Assembly (NCBI GenBank): GCA_031308135.1
Contig: JAHLJT010000631.1
Span: forward strand, 196,220,685-196,284,684
Length of the DNA stretch: 64,000 nt
Direction: 5' to 3'
Source: Acheta domesticus
Taxonomy: Eukaryota > Arthropoda > Insecta > Orthoptera > Gryllidae
The notes below the pieces were generated by a model that was not told where the DNA came from, ran no database searches, and saw only the letters and a list, made by a program, of their open reading frames with translations. Position 1 is the stretch's first letter. Every line of letters starts with the position of its first letter. Positions 46,940 through 57,494 of the stretch are shown here, in pieces. Both the position numbers and the translations under genes were made by a program.

Positions 46940-48000
46940 TGGAGAAGAACCTGAACAAACAGGCCGCAGATACATACATGTACAATCTCATATGTCCACA
47001 TATTTTCAGATTAGTGCTTGACTCCGCTTATGCTCTTAAAATTAATTAAAATTGTTTTGTTTTAATTATTCCTAAGGTTGTTTCACAATGAGCCATTGTA
47101 TTGTATTGTATTTTCTTCCCTATTCCTCCCTAACTATTAATCCCCAAAACAATTAACACAAATTTTTGCAATAATTTTGTAAGGACATCTGCTTAGTAGT
47201 ACTATTTTGTATAAATAATTTAGAAACCCTCGCTTCGAACGTTTTCAAGTTATTTTACATTTAGTTACGAATGAGAGGTTTTTTCCAAACTGGACTTAAA
47301 CCATAACTTCATTGAAATGTGAACGGTTTGAGATACGTACCTGTGGTTTTTCACTTACGAGAAGTATTTTTCTTTTTGAATTTGCATCCAATAATAAAAT
47401 ACAAGAGTTTGAGCAGAATTTGAGTAATGGGATCAATTATTTTTTCTGATGAATGTCCTTAAACGTTTTGTCCGCATCGTGAATAATTGATTTGCAGAGG
47501 AATCATAAAATTTAATCCTGGCACATTCATTTCTCTATCGTAAATTAGAAAAAAAGTAGATGAATAAACAATACTCTTAAGAGCATTGAAACTCATGGAC
47601 TCTCATATTATAGCCTTTGGCTTCTATATATCGTGATTTTTGACCGTACTGTTTCATATTTTCCCTTTTTAATCGGAAATGTGAATGGAGTTTATGTCTG
47701 ATAAACATATTTTTCCCTCTGCATTGCAGTTCCCAGGATTTTGGAATTCAATAACTTTGTTCTTTTGTGAAGCAATTTTTGGAGAATTGGGAATCAAGAG
47801 ATACATTTTTACAACGGTAAATCAGCTTATTTCATTTTCGTGCATTTAATTGTTAACGATTTTAGTAAAATGAATTTCAGGTGGGAAAGTGGACCACAAA
47901 TTTTGGTATTTTCACCGGGTCGACGAACTGCTTCTTAAAAATCTGTCTCTGTTTAAAAGGAGTAGTACGCACCATATGAGAAATATGAGCGTTAACATTT
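46940..48000. other. AT-rich stretch, nothing recognised
   Basis: It is AT-rich, and I see no gene or repeat in it. Confidence 0.5.
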
Positions 48001-48002
48001 AA

Positions 48003-48104
48003 GGCCTGCGTTATTATGCGGCATGGAATTCAAATTCCCGCACTATTGCCTCCTAGACGTGGACAACGCCACCTAGGCTAGTGAGTTCTGAACTCACGCA
48101 GGCT
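48003..48104. other. Highly structured 100-nt tRNA-like foldable segment
   Basis: The ends pair as GCCTGCGT (48004-48011) with ACGCAGGC (48096-48103). Inside are three more self-complementary parts: GGAATTCAAATTCC (48025-48038), GTGG with CCAC and CTAG with CTAG around 48050-48078, and GTGAGTTCTGAACTCAC (48081-48097). The last lies where a T-arm would be. The layout resembles a tRNA with a long variable arm, but there is no acceptable D-arm/A box or anticodon arm. I therefore do not call it a tRNA gene. A decayed tRNA-derived repeat is possible. Confidence 0.4.
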
Positions 48105-48109
48105 TTTGA

Positions 48110-48450
48110 GTTTTCCTGTTGGAATGGCGAGTGCGTGCGAGTATACGGTTTGGTTTTTGCCTAGTGGAGTAGATAGTGATTGATGGCAGTGGTAGAGGGA
48201 GAGGCGTGGAACGGACTATGGCGATTATCACACATTATTCATTACTTGACCAGTGCCGGAATCGCAGAATGAACTTTTCGAAATCTCGTGGAGACGACGA
48301 ACGGCTGGTGGGGTTATATTGCGCAATCCCCGTCGAAGAACTGAAGAGAGTGACAAGCTGATTTTTATAGAAATAACATTAAAAGTGATAAAAGTGTCAA
48401 ATAAGAATGGTTATTGAAACTAGTTAGATGAAGAGAGAGTACTTCAGATA
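48110..48450. other. Unassigned sequence
   Basis: I see no recognisable feature here. A 61-codon frame (48176-48361) has no domain. Confidence 0.4.
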
Positions 48451-48453
48451 TTA

Positions 48454-49788
48454 CGAAGGCTACCCAGAAAGTAGATTACGTTTTGGAATAAAAAATAAAC
48501 AAAGTATAGGAAACAAATTTTATTATATACAGATGAAAGCCACACTCAAATTCTACTTTTCTACATAGTCACCATTCAAATTAAGGCATTTATCGTAGCG
48601 ATGTACGAGCTTGGAAATTCCTTCGTCGAAAAATTCGGCCGCCTGCGCCTTCTTTTCCACTTCGTTACCTCTTCTTGCAGCTGTGCGTCGTCATCAAAAC
48701 GCTGCATAGCCAGCCACTTCTTCATTGCTGGGAATAGGTGGAAGTCGCTCGGTGCTAGGTCGGGACTGTACGGCGGATGGGGAAACAACTCCCACGTAGA
48801 AGATTCAAGAACTTCACGAGTGACATTTGCCGTGTGGGGCCGGGCGTTGTCGTGAATCAACAAGATCTTAGAGCTCAACATCCCTCTGCGCTTGTTTTGA
48901 ATTGCTCTTCTAAGGTTTTGGAGAGTTTGGCAATACCTTTGAGAGTTTATTGTAGTGCCTCTTTCCAGGAAGTCCACCAAAATCACACCTTTTCTGTCCC
49001 AAAAAACAGTCGCCACCATCTTCCTTGCCGACATTGTTTGCATGCATTTCATGGGTTTTTGGGGAGAACTTGTGTGCCCCCACTGCATTGATTGCAATTT
49101 CGTTTCACAGTTTACGTGTTTCACCCATGTTTCGTCACCAGTAACGATGCGATCGAGTAAAGTAGCCATCCTTATCGTAAGCGTCCAAAAAGTTCAACGC
49201 TGCAGCCATTCGCTGATTTTTGTGGTCCTCTGTCAAGATTTTTAAAATCCATCTTGCACAAAACTTGTGGTAACCAAGCTTTTCGCTGATGATTTCGTGC
49301 AACAAACTTCGCGAAATTTGTGGAAAACTCAAAGAAAGTGCCGTTATTGTGAACTTTCGATTTTCACGGACTTCAGCATCGACTTTTTCGACAACTTCGG
49401 CAGTCACTATGCTGGGTCTCCCACTTCGATGTTCGTCGTGAACATTGGTTCGGCCATTTTTAAATCTTATGACCCACTGACGCACTCCACCTTCAGCGAT
49501 AATGTTGTCCCCATACACTTCACAAAGCTGCCGATAGATTTCTATCGGTTTACAGTTTTTTGCAGTCAGAAACCTTATTACTGCACGCACCTCGCAGCTC
49601 GCGGGATTTTCAAGTAACGCAGACATATCAAACCGTCACAGTATCTTAACGGAGCACTGCACGAACCTCTCACTAGCACGGCTAGATGCCGACTGAGCTG
49701 CGCAACGCTCTGACCCCAAGATGGCCGCGCTAGCCCCGCCCCTAGCGGACACAGACGAAAACGTAATCTAATTTCTGGATAGCCCTCG
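48454..49788 (-). mobile_element. mariner transposon, complete ends
   Basis: A 1.33-kb element is flanked by TA on both sides (48452-48453 and 49789-49790). Its inverted ends of about 30 bp start CGAAGGCTACCCAGAAAGTA on the left and, inverted, CGAGGGCTATCCAGAAATTA on the right. The few differences are consistent with age. It carries one transposase gene on the minus strand that is broken by frameshifts. Confidence 0.95.
48553..49626 (-). pseudogene. mariner transposase with two frameshifts
   Basis: The enzyme excises and inserts mariner at TA sites. The first frame (49626-49135) starts MSALLENPASCEVRAVIRFL and carries the paired helix-turn-helix DNA-binding region with GRTNVHDEHRSGRPS. A one-base shift near 49150 moves the reading to the second frame (49169-48576). 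This has the catalytic triad: TGDETW, LIHDNARPH and SPDLAPSDFHLF, with exactly 34 residues between the second and third Asp (D,D34D). A second shift near 48660 moves the C-terminus (AEFFDEGISKLVHRYDKC, ending DYVEK and stop at 48553) to a third frame. All catalytic Asp residues survive, so decay looks recent. The overlapping plus-strand frames are shadows. Confidence 0.93.
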
Positions 49789-49794
49789 TATATA

Positions 49795-50655
49795 GTCATT
49801 CTCTCCAGCAAATCAACTTCATAAGGTCTTTATTTGTTACCATTGCTCAAAAGAAGTCTGGTTGATTTAACTTTCTAGAATAGAAGTGTTTTTGTATCAT
49901 TTAATTTGTAGATATAAATTCTACGTTATAGGAGAAATATTATTGGGATGAATGATTGATTAAAGTGTGTGAAAGACTGATAAGAGATCTGATCTCTACA
50001 CTTCTGTCTCATTTATATTATACAATTTATGGTGTATTTAATTGTTTTTCTTTTGTGTGGGGAAGGCTTACCGGTATCTGCGAACCTGAATATTACCATT
50101 GTAATTTGTAACATGTGCCACTTTTAAAAAATTAACTTAAGTATGAACGGATTGGACACGTTTTCATAGTGTTTTTCTCAAACATTTCATTCAAGGAGCC
50201 CTGAACTCACTTAATGCCTCTCTTGATGCTCGCCTTCTCTGTAAAGTTTTGCCTATGTTCTAGAAAGTTATGATCCTAGAAATAGAAAATGGTCTCAGTA
50301 CCTTTGGCTGCGAACTTAAAGGTTCCAATATTTTCTTGTAATACCATTTCAATAATTCCTTCTGATGTCACACACATTGCATTAGAAGAGTATTGCAACT
50401 TTTGTGACGACAGCAGTGGAGGTTATATGCTGTTCGTGTCACTTCTGGCCTACAGTCTCCGTCAGCTGTTAAAATGAGTTCGTACTATACTAAGATGGTG
50501 GAACTAACAGACAAATTAGATAGCAAGAACGAATTACGGCGCGCAAATTTGAGGAAAATTATTGGATTTGGGCGCGGTTTAATTAACAGTGCAAAAGTGT
50601 TGTAGGCTTATAATCCACTAACAAAGAATACTTAAGTATTGAACAGCTCGCGATT
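49795..50655. other. AT-rich stretch, nothing recognised
   Basis: The one frame (50289-50477) shows no domain. Confidence 0.5.
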
Positions 50656-50659
50656 ATTA

Positions 50660-52125
50660 TATTAGATTAGATTTATTTAATTTGCAGTTGGGCATAACCT
50701 GGTGGCAGCTAATTACAAAAACATAAATATACACAGTCTCTCAGTAACATAGAACACTAATACCAATAATACCAATAATAATAATAATAATAATAATAAC
50801 AATAACAATAAGTTAATATAACTAGCAAATTATATACTAATTATAGTAATAATAATGGTAAAATAATAAAAATAATGATAAAATAATGATAATAATATAA
50901 AAACTGACTGATTCATAAAACATTAAATTACATTAAGAGAAAAAAGAAAAAGGAAAAAAAAACATACTGCACTAGGATCACACTGCACTTCACTGCACTT
51001 CACTTCACTAAGACCTGAAAACATTTCCTTCTTTATTTCTCTGCTACACACTGCACGACACCTCACTTCACAATAGAACACTTATGCATCGCTATATAAC
51101 CCACCATTCTCCCTCATTTACTTAATAATACCCTAAATTAATTTCCTAAACTGTTGAACGCTTTGGGGAAAGGGTTCAAAGGTTTTTGCAGGCAATCTAT
51201 TCCATTCTTTAATCGTTCGATTTGTAAAAGAAAATTTCCCGACATCTGTTCTCTGCTGTCTTAAATTTATTTTGTGCCTGTGATCCACTGTACTGATGTA
51301 TGTAGGAATACATAGCCGCCGATTAATTTCTTTCCAAGCTGGATGACCATTATAAGCTTTATATAAGGCGCAGAAGCATGCTACTGATCGCCTGTTTTTG
51401 AGTGAATCCCACCCTGCCATTTTCTTGTCCCTGAAAGTAAATTTAGCTGCCCTATGCTGAATCCTTTCCAAGTGTTTACACTGCATAATCTTGTGCGGAT
51501 CCCAACAAATTGTTCCATATTCCATTATCGGACGAAGAAGAGATAAATAAGCAATTTCCCTGGCGTTTGTCGTAATCTTTTTCAGGATGCGCATTACAAA
51601 GTGAAGAGATCGCCAAGCTTTCCCTACAACAAAATCTACGTGTTTTTTTCAACTTAATTTACTATCGAAATGAATTCCTAGGTACTTGCACGAGGAATCT
51701 CTCGGAATAATGTCATTATTTAAAAGGTAATTTGTTTCACTGTAATTATAACCCCTGACAAAAGTGATGGATTTACTTTTAGAGCTATTTATGGACATTC
51801 CATTATTTTCCGCCCAGTATTATAAACGCATCAAGATCCCGTTGCAGTATTTCTTCATCTCTTTTCAAATTAATACTACGATATATTATGCAAGCGTCTG
51901 CAAATAGCCGAACATTTGAGGTAAATTGCGCTGGCAGATCATTGACGAAAACTAGAAATAGAAGGGGGTCCTATGACATTCCCCTGCGGAATTCCTGACG
52001 TAACGCTTGCCCCGGAAGATGAGTCTTGCCCAATTCGGACTTTGTTTTCTATCTCGCAGAAACTCGCTAATCCACGCCACCATCCTAGGATCTATGCATG
52101 ATGCACCGTTATCAAAAATGGTTTA
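50660..52125 (-). pseudogene. CR1/Jockey-type LINE, 5'-truncated reverse transcriptase
   Basis: Minus-strand reading starts near 52125 with NGASCIDPRMVAWISEFL, then GASVTSGIPQGNVIG. After a frame change it gives PLLFLVFVNDLP and RLFADACIIYR. The catalytic motif therefore reads F-A-D-A where F-A-D-D is expected. It continues with KSKSITFV, SCKYLGIHFDSKLS and a stop at about 51645. The last intact frame (51594-51133) has LRPIMEYGTICWDPHKI and RIQHRAAKFTF. The 3' UTR contains a TAA-repeat tract. The tail near 50660 is rich in TTTAAT/AAATAAAT. Several frameshifts plus the altered catalytic residue make it inactive. Confidence 0.85.
50765..50920. repeat. TAA-rich microsatellite in LINE 3' UTR
   Basis: AAT/TAA trinucleotide runs occur with AACAAT and AATGAT interruptions. 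Confidence 0.8.
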
Positions 52126-52129
52126 GAAT

Positions 52130-52900
52130 TTTGCGTTAGTAGTTTCAGACTGAGGATCTTACGAAAAATAAATATTAAAGGCGATTACAGAAAATAAAAG
52201 TAGAAAAGATTTGTGAGAACGAGTGTCAGTGGAAACGATAATAAAGGAAAACACATTAAAAAGTATATAATGCGTCCGACACCAGTTTTAACCCTCGATT
52301 TTCACGAAAATTACACGCATGTTTATACTGCATCCCAAAAGGGAAGATCATTCATGTGTATCCATTAACAAAAACTCTAGATGTCATTGTGAATGTTGAC
52401 ATCTCAACTCTACATTTGAATTCCATGTTGCTTGCGTGTAACTGATACATGGAACTGAACTAAACAAACAAAGCAACTTGGTTGCTCATTTGACTCTCCT
52501 TTCTACTGCTGTAGAAGCACAAACAACCGGAAGTGAAATACTGCACGAGGATACATTTGCTTTACTTCTAATAACACGCTAAGTAGTTCATTAAGTTAAA
52601 TTACAATCATAATTACTCATCTCAGAGTAAGATACAAGAGACCACACCACGTGGAGTGAGAACGAAGTTCTCAGAACTAAGAAGGGAAGGTGAAATAGGT
52701 CTAGAGTCCCGCAGTGAAGCTTACAGCGAAGGAGATATCTTCTCCTGTCACCAGAGATTCCCCTGCCTTCTCTGCAAAACCATTTTCTCGCTTTCGCCTC
52801 CGCAGTACGTGCATCTCAATCCATCCCTTCTCGTGTAATTCAATGCTTACTTTGTACTAACGTTGCACACTTTACTCGTTCTTACATCATGTGATTGATT
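52130..52900. other. Unassigned sequence
   Basis: It is AT-rich to mixed sequence. The 60-codon frame (52656-52838) has no recognisable domain. Confidence 0.4.
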
Positions 52901-52904
52901 ATTT

Positions 52905-53385
52905 CGTGCTTCGGCGAGAAACGTCTGCTGTGTTCATTAGTCAGGTAAGTGTAGAGCATATTTTTATAACGGAAGGGGACGGTTTCTTCCCACGCTGGGT
53001 GCTGAGAGCCGGCGTCCACCTATACCTTGCTTGCGAGCTTTTCCCTCCACCGAGTATTTCCCACCAAAGGCACCGTCCCAGCCGAGACAAGCTTTAAGCT
53101 CCCGATACGTAGTAGAGTTATACATTTAAATGTGTGTGTAAGTATTGGGGATCGGAAGACGAAGAGAAAGGAAAGATTATGTGCAATCTGTGACGTGTTT
53201 GGTACGGTACTGCTCCGGAATGCGCCTGGTATTGATCGGAGAAACCACTGAAAACCACCGATCAGAGCAGCCGGCTGCTCGAATTTTTTCCCATAAAGCA
53301 GCTGAATTCGACATAGCTCTAGCTAGTGTCGAAAATCCTGCCACCGTCGGGACTCGAACCCCACGTCCTTCCGGTCCTTCAGAAA
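52905..53385 (-). repeat. SINE family 2, copy F
   Basis: On the plus strand it shows TTTTCCCTCCACCGAGTATT, CAAGCTTTAAGCTCCCGA, GGTACTGCTCCGGAATGCGC, GATCGGAGAAACCACTGAAA, GATCAGAGCAGCCGG, GTGTCGAAAATCCTGCC and a well-preserved B box, GGGACTCGAACCCC (53348-53361). It therefore reads head-to-tail on the minus strand. Confidence 0.85.
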
Positions 53386-53389
53386 CTTC

Positions 53390-53685
53390 AGAGCCTCCTC
53401 CGACGACCTTATTCTTCCTTTCATGTGTTCCGGGATTCTCTATTTCTATGTTTTCTCAATTTCAAGTGGGTTAACCGTCTCCGCTCAACAGCTTTCGTAC
53501 AAACCGTGACCGAAGTCACTTCCGAAGCTAATCACTCCCACTCTTCGAGATTCGTACCGCTCTTGCTATTTTCATGATTTCAGTTATGTCATTCATATCA
53601 CACTTGGCGCTTTGTCGCTGTTGATGGCATTGTGATTAATGTGCATTGCCTCCACAAGAACTGATGTGTCTTTCTGTAGCCCAGA
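53390..53685. other. Unassigned sequence
   Basis: I recognise nothing between the SINE and the following GC island. Confidence 0.4.
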
Positions 53686-53689
53686 AATA

Positions 53690-55150
53690 AGTTTCATCAT
53701 TCCCGTCTACATCTTTCCGACAGCTTTGCACCTCCCGCACTTTTTGGCTTAGCCTTCACCGATAACTCTGATCCACCGTGGGCACTTGTTCTTCGTTCTG
53801 GGCGTCTCCTTTCTCCACCTTTCGCACTCTGTTAGTGTCGTTCACACTGATTGTCTTTTTCTTTCGCTTTCACCAACTTTCCCCCTGAGGGCACAGCATT
53901 TTGCATTTTTCAACAACAAACGCTGTTGTAAGGCGTTAGCTTTTTCCGCCTTGTTCTTAGCCATGTCTGTCGCCGCTGCGAGCGATGTTCCAACCTGGAG
54001 TTTAAATCGTACTTGAAGCGTCGTTCCTCTGCAGTGGCCTTCACGCCGTCTGCGCCATCGCCACCTGCATCACCGTCTCCAACGACGCCGCTTCCTTCAT
54101 CGCTGCAATCGCTTCACCCTCCGGCAGTACATCCTCACTGTCACCGCCTCCTTTCTTCTGTCCTCCACCACTACACAGTCATTTAATCTCTCGCCTCCAA
54201 ATCTACCGCCAACATTTTTGCCCTAGAATTCGGTTTCGCTACCGCTCCCGCACCATGTACATCTCCGTTCACCCTCTTTTGTCACATGTGCCTCGATAAG
54301 CATCGCTCTTTGCCATTCTATCCTTTCTCTTTTCTATCACACCTCGTCTACAACGACTTCCGTCTTCACCTACAACTTTATCTTTTCCGCTTCGCCACTT
54401 CCGCCGACTTCTTTCCTACCTTCGCCTCCGCCTCTTTACCCACCGCTTGTGCCGTCGCTTCTGCCTCTACCTATGCCTTCGTCTGCGCTTTCGCCTCCGC
54501 CTCTGCCTACGCCTCCGCTTTGACTTCTGCCTTCGCCTCCGCCTGTGAATACGCCATCGTTTCTCCCGTCTCTTGGGCCTCTGCTTCCATCGTTACCTCT
54601 GCTTCTGACTTCGCCTCCACCTTCATTTCTGCCTTCGCGGCAGTCTCCTCGTTCACCTCCGCCGCCCTTCCCCTCTTGCTTCGCCCCGGTCTCTATCTCC
54701 GCCTTCCTGCACTTCCGCTTGTACTTCCGCTCCCCCCATAGCCTCCATGTGTTTCTTCGCCTCCGCATTCACCACTAGCTTTATCTCCCCTCCGGTGCCC
54801 GCTCTCTCCCCTGTCCCGGCGCTTTCACCTTTGCTACAACCCGACCTCTCTTTCCATCTCCAACCTCCACTCGCACTCCCAACATCCTTATCCACCTCCC
54901 CCTCCGCGTGCCCCCTGCTCCGCCGCCGGCGCCGGAGGTGAATCGCGTCGGCGGCGCCGAGGAGGCGCGGGTCGAGCGACGCGAGCTGCGGCCGCGCCGC
55001 GCCGCGCCGCGCAAATGTCAACAAGTTGGAGGACGCGGCCCCCGGGGAGCGGCTGCGAAGGTATTCCCGCGCCGAGAGCGCTCATAAACAAGCGCCAGGG
55101 CGCCGGCAGCGGGGACGGCCATGGGGACGGGATAGCGGAAGAGGTGGCGA
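53690..55150. other. GC-rich island with skew switch
   Basis: From 53690 to 54915 the plus strand is pyrimidine-rich, with GCCTCCGCCT-like words. At 54915-55120 lies a balanced CpG core with a (CGCGC)n run (54994-55011). After 55150 the plus strand becomes purine-rich. The long frames on both strands (for example 54286-54741 plus) are Ala/Ser- or Arg/Gly-rich low complexity and are not credible. Confidence 0.55.
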
Positions 55151-55176
55151 AATTGGAGGCAAAGGCTGAGGCGAAA

Positions 55177-56829
55177 GCGGAGAGGAATGTGGAGAGGAAT
55201 GTGGAGAGGAATGTGGAGAGGAATGTGGAGAGGAATGTGGAGACGAATGTGAAGACGAATGTGAAGACAAATGTGAAGACGAATGTGAAGACGAATGTGA
55301 AGACGAATGTGAAGACGAATGTGAAGACGAATGTGAAGACGAATGTGAAGACGAATGTGGAGACGAATGTGGAGACGAATGTGGAGACGAATGTGGAGAC
55401 GAATGTGGAGACGAATGTGGAGACGAATGTGGAGACGAATGTGGAGACGAATGTGGAGACGAATGTGGAGACGAATGTGGAGACGAATGTGGAGACGAAT
55501 GTGGAGACGAATGTGGAGACGAATGTGGAGACGAATGTGGAGACGAATGTGGAGACGAATGTGGAGACGAATGTGGAGACGAATGTGGAGACGAATGTGG
55601 AGACGAATGTGGAGACGAATGTGGAGACGAATGTGGAGACGAATGTGGAGACGAATGTGGAGACGAATGTGGAGACGAATGTGGAGACGAATGTGGAGAC
55701 GAATGTGGAGACGAATGTGGAGACGAATGTGGAGACGAATGTGGAGACGAATGTGGAGACGAATGTGGAGACGAATGTGGAGACGAATGTGGAGACGAAT
55801 GTGGAGACGAATGTGGAGACGAATGTGGAGACGAATGTGGAGACGAATGTGGAGACGAATGTGGAGACGAATGTGGAGACGAATGTGGAGACGAATGTGG
55901 AGACGAATGTGGAGACGAATGTGGAGACGAATGTGGAGACGAATGTGGAGACGAATGTGGAGACGAATGTGGAGACGAATGTGGAGACGAATGTGGAGAC
56001 GAATGTGGAGACGAATGTGGAGACGAATGTGGAGACGAATGTGGAGACGAATGTGGAGACGAATGTGGAGACGAATGTGGAGACGAATGTGGAGACGAAT
56101 GTGGAGACGAATGTGGAGACGAATGTGGAGACGAATGTGGAGACGAATGTGGAGACGAATGTGGAGACGAATGTGGAGACGAATGTGGAGACGAATGTGG
56201 AGACGAATGTGGAGACGAATGTGGAGACGAATGTGGAGACGAATGTGGAGACGAATGTGGAGACGAATGTGGAGACGAATGTGGAGACGAATGTGGAGAC
56301 GAATGTGGAGACGAATGTGGAGACGAATGTGGAGACGAATGTGGAGACGAATGTGGAGACGAATGTGGAGACGAATGTGGAGACGAATGTGGAGACGAAT
56401 GTGGAGACGAATGTGGAGACGAATGTGGAGACGAATGTGGAGACGAATGTGGAGACGAATGTGGAGACGAATGTGGAGACGAATGTGGAGACGAATGTGG
56501 AGACGAATGTGGAGACGAATGTGGAGACGAATGTGGAGACGAATGTGGAGACGAATGTGGAGACGAATGTGGAGACGAATGTTGGAGACGAATGTGGAGA
56601 CGAATGTGAGACGAATGTGGAGACGAATGTGGAGACGAATGTGAGACGAATGTGGAGACGAATGTGGAGACGAATGTGGAGACGAATGTGGAGACGAATG
56701 TGGAGACGAATGTGGAGACGAATGTTGGAGACGACTGTGGAGACGAATGTGGAGACGAATGTGGAGAGAATGTGGAGGACGAATGTGGAGACGAATGTGG
56801 AGACGAATGTGGAGACGAATGTGGAGACG
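55177..56829. repeat. 12-bp array GTGGAGACGAAT, ~137 copies
   Basis: The array starts with five GTGGAGAGGAAT-type units (the first reads GCGGAGAGGAAT) and one GTGGAGACGAAT. Nine GTGAAGACGAAT units follow, one with a CAAAT variant. From 55357 to 56580 there are 102 consecutive identical units. The last 250 bp has one-base indels (near 56583, 56608, 56641 and 56724). The 12-bp unit has no stop in any of the six frames, which explains the frames of 429, 648, 756 and 800 codons (ETNV and MWRR repeats on plus, FVST and PHSS repeats on minus). I do not regard any of these as a gene. Confidence 0.97.
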
Positions 56830-57115
56830 AAAACGGAGGTGACATCAGAGGACGGAGGCGAAGGCAGAGGCGAAGGCGGAGGCGAAGGCGGAGGCGAAGG
56901 GCGGAGACGAAGGCGGAGACGTAGGCGGAGACGTAGGCGGAGACGTAGGCGGGAGACGTAGGCGGAGACGTAGGCGGAGACGTAGGCGGAGACGTAGGCG
57001 GAGACGTAGGCGGAGACGTAGGCGGAGACGTAGGCGGAGACGTAGGCGGAGACGTAGGCGGAGACGTAGGCGGAGACGTAGGCGGAGACGTAGGCGGAGA
57101 CGTAGGCGGAGGTAG
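56830..57115. repeat. 12-bp array GGCGGAGACGTA, ~17 copies, and GAAGGCGGAGGC units
   Basis: Directly after the first array come GAGGCGAAGGCG-type units (56855-56905). About 17 copies of GGCGGAGACGTA follow (56905-57110), with one G insertion near 56951. The shared GGAGACG core and shared period suggest both arrays grew from one ancestral 12-bp unit. Confidence 0.95.
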
Positions 57116-57119
57116 AGAC

Positions 57120-57490
57120 AGAAGCAGTGATATAAGCGTGGAGAAAGAAGCGTAGACGAAGGTAGAGGAGAAGGCAGCGGCGCGGGCGACGGTGGAGGCG
57201 ATGACGGAGCTGAAGGGAGGCGAAAGTGATAGCGAGAGAGGTGAAGAACGAGCTGCGAAAGCAAAAGCGGAAGCGACGGCAGTCACACACGCAAACGCAA
57301 CCAGACCAGCTATGAAGATAAGAAGTGACGATAGTGGCAATGGAGGTGACACTTACGATGACTTGGATGGCGGCATTGGGCCTACCGGATGCGATTGGGC
57401 AGATCGTTGGTATACATTTGCTACCACCCTATCGATATTGGATGTGATGGAAAAGACGAAGAACGGTACTTTCCCCAATGGTTGAGAATC
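57120..57490. other. Purine-rich decay zone of the array
   Basis: Degenerate GGCGA, GGAG and GCGAAAG words fade out here. The 97-codon frame (57192-57485) is rich in Glu, Lys and Ala at first and has no domain I recognise. Confidence 0.4.
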
Positions 57491-57494
57491 GCCG

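Noticed and set aside
48003..48104. Functional type II tRNA (Leu/Ser-like) gene
   Set aside because: No proper D-arm or 7-nt anticodon loop can be drawn, and the length and A box are wrong.
48601..49617. Plus-strand frames over the mariner (for example 48777-49091 and 49267-49617)
   Set aside because: They are antisense shadows of the transposase.
54888..57352. Frames of 429-800 codons on both strands (ETNV, MWRR, FVST and PHSS repeats)
   Set aside because: They are created by a 12-bp unit without stops in any frame. There is no start context, domain or codon-level selection, and six overlapping readings cannot all be genes.
57192..57485. 97-codon plus-strand protein next to the 12-bp array
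   Set aside because: Its first half is decayed array sequence and the rest has no domain.
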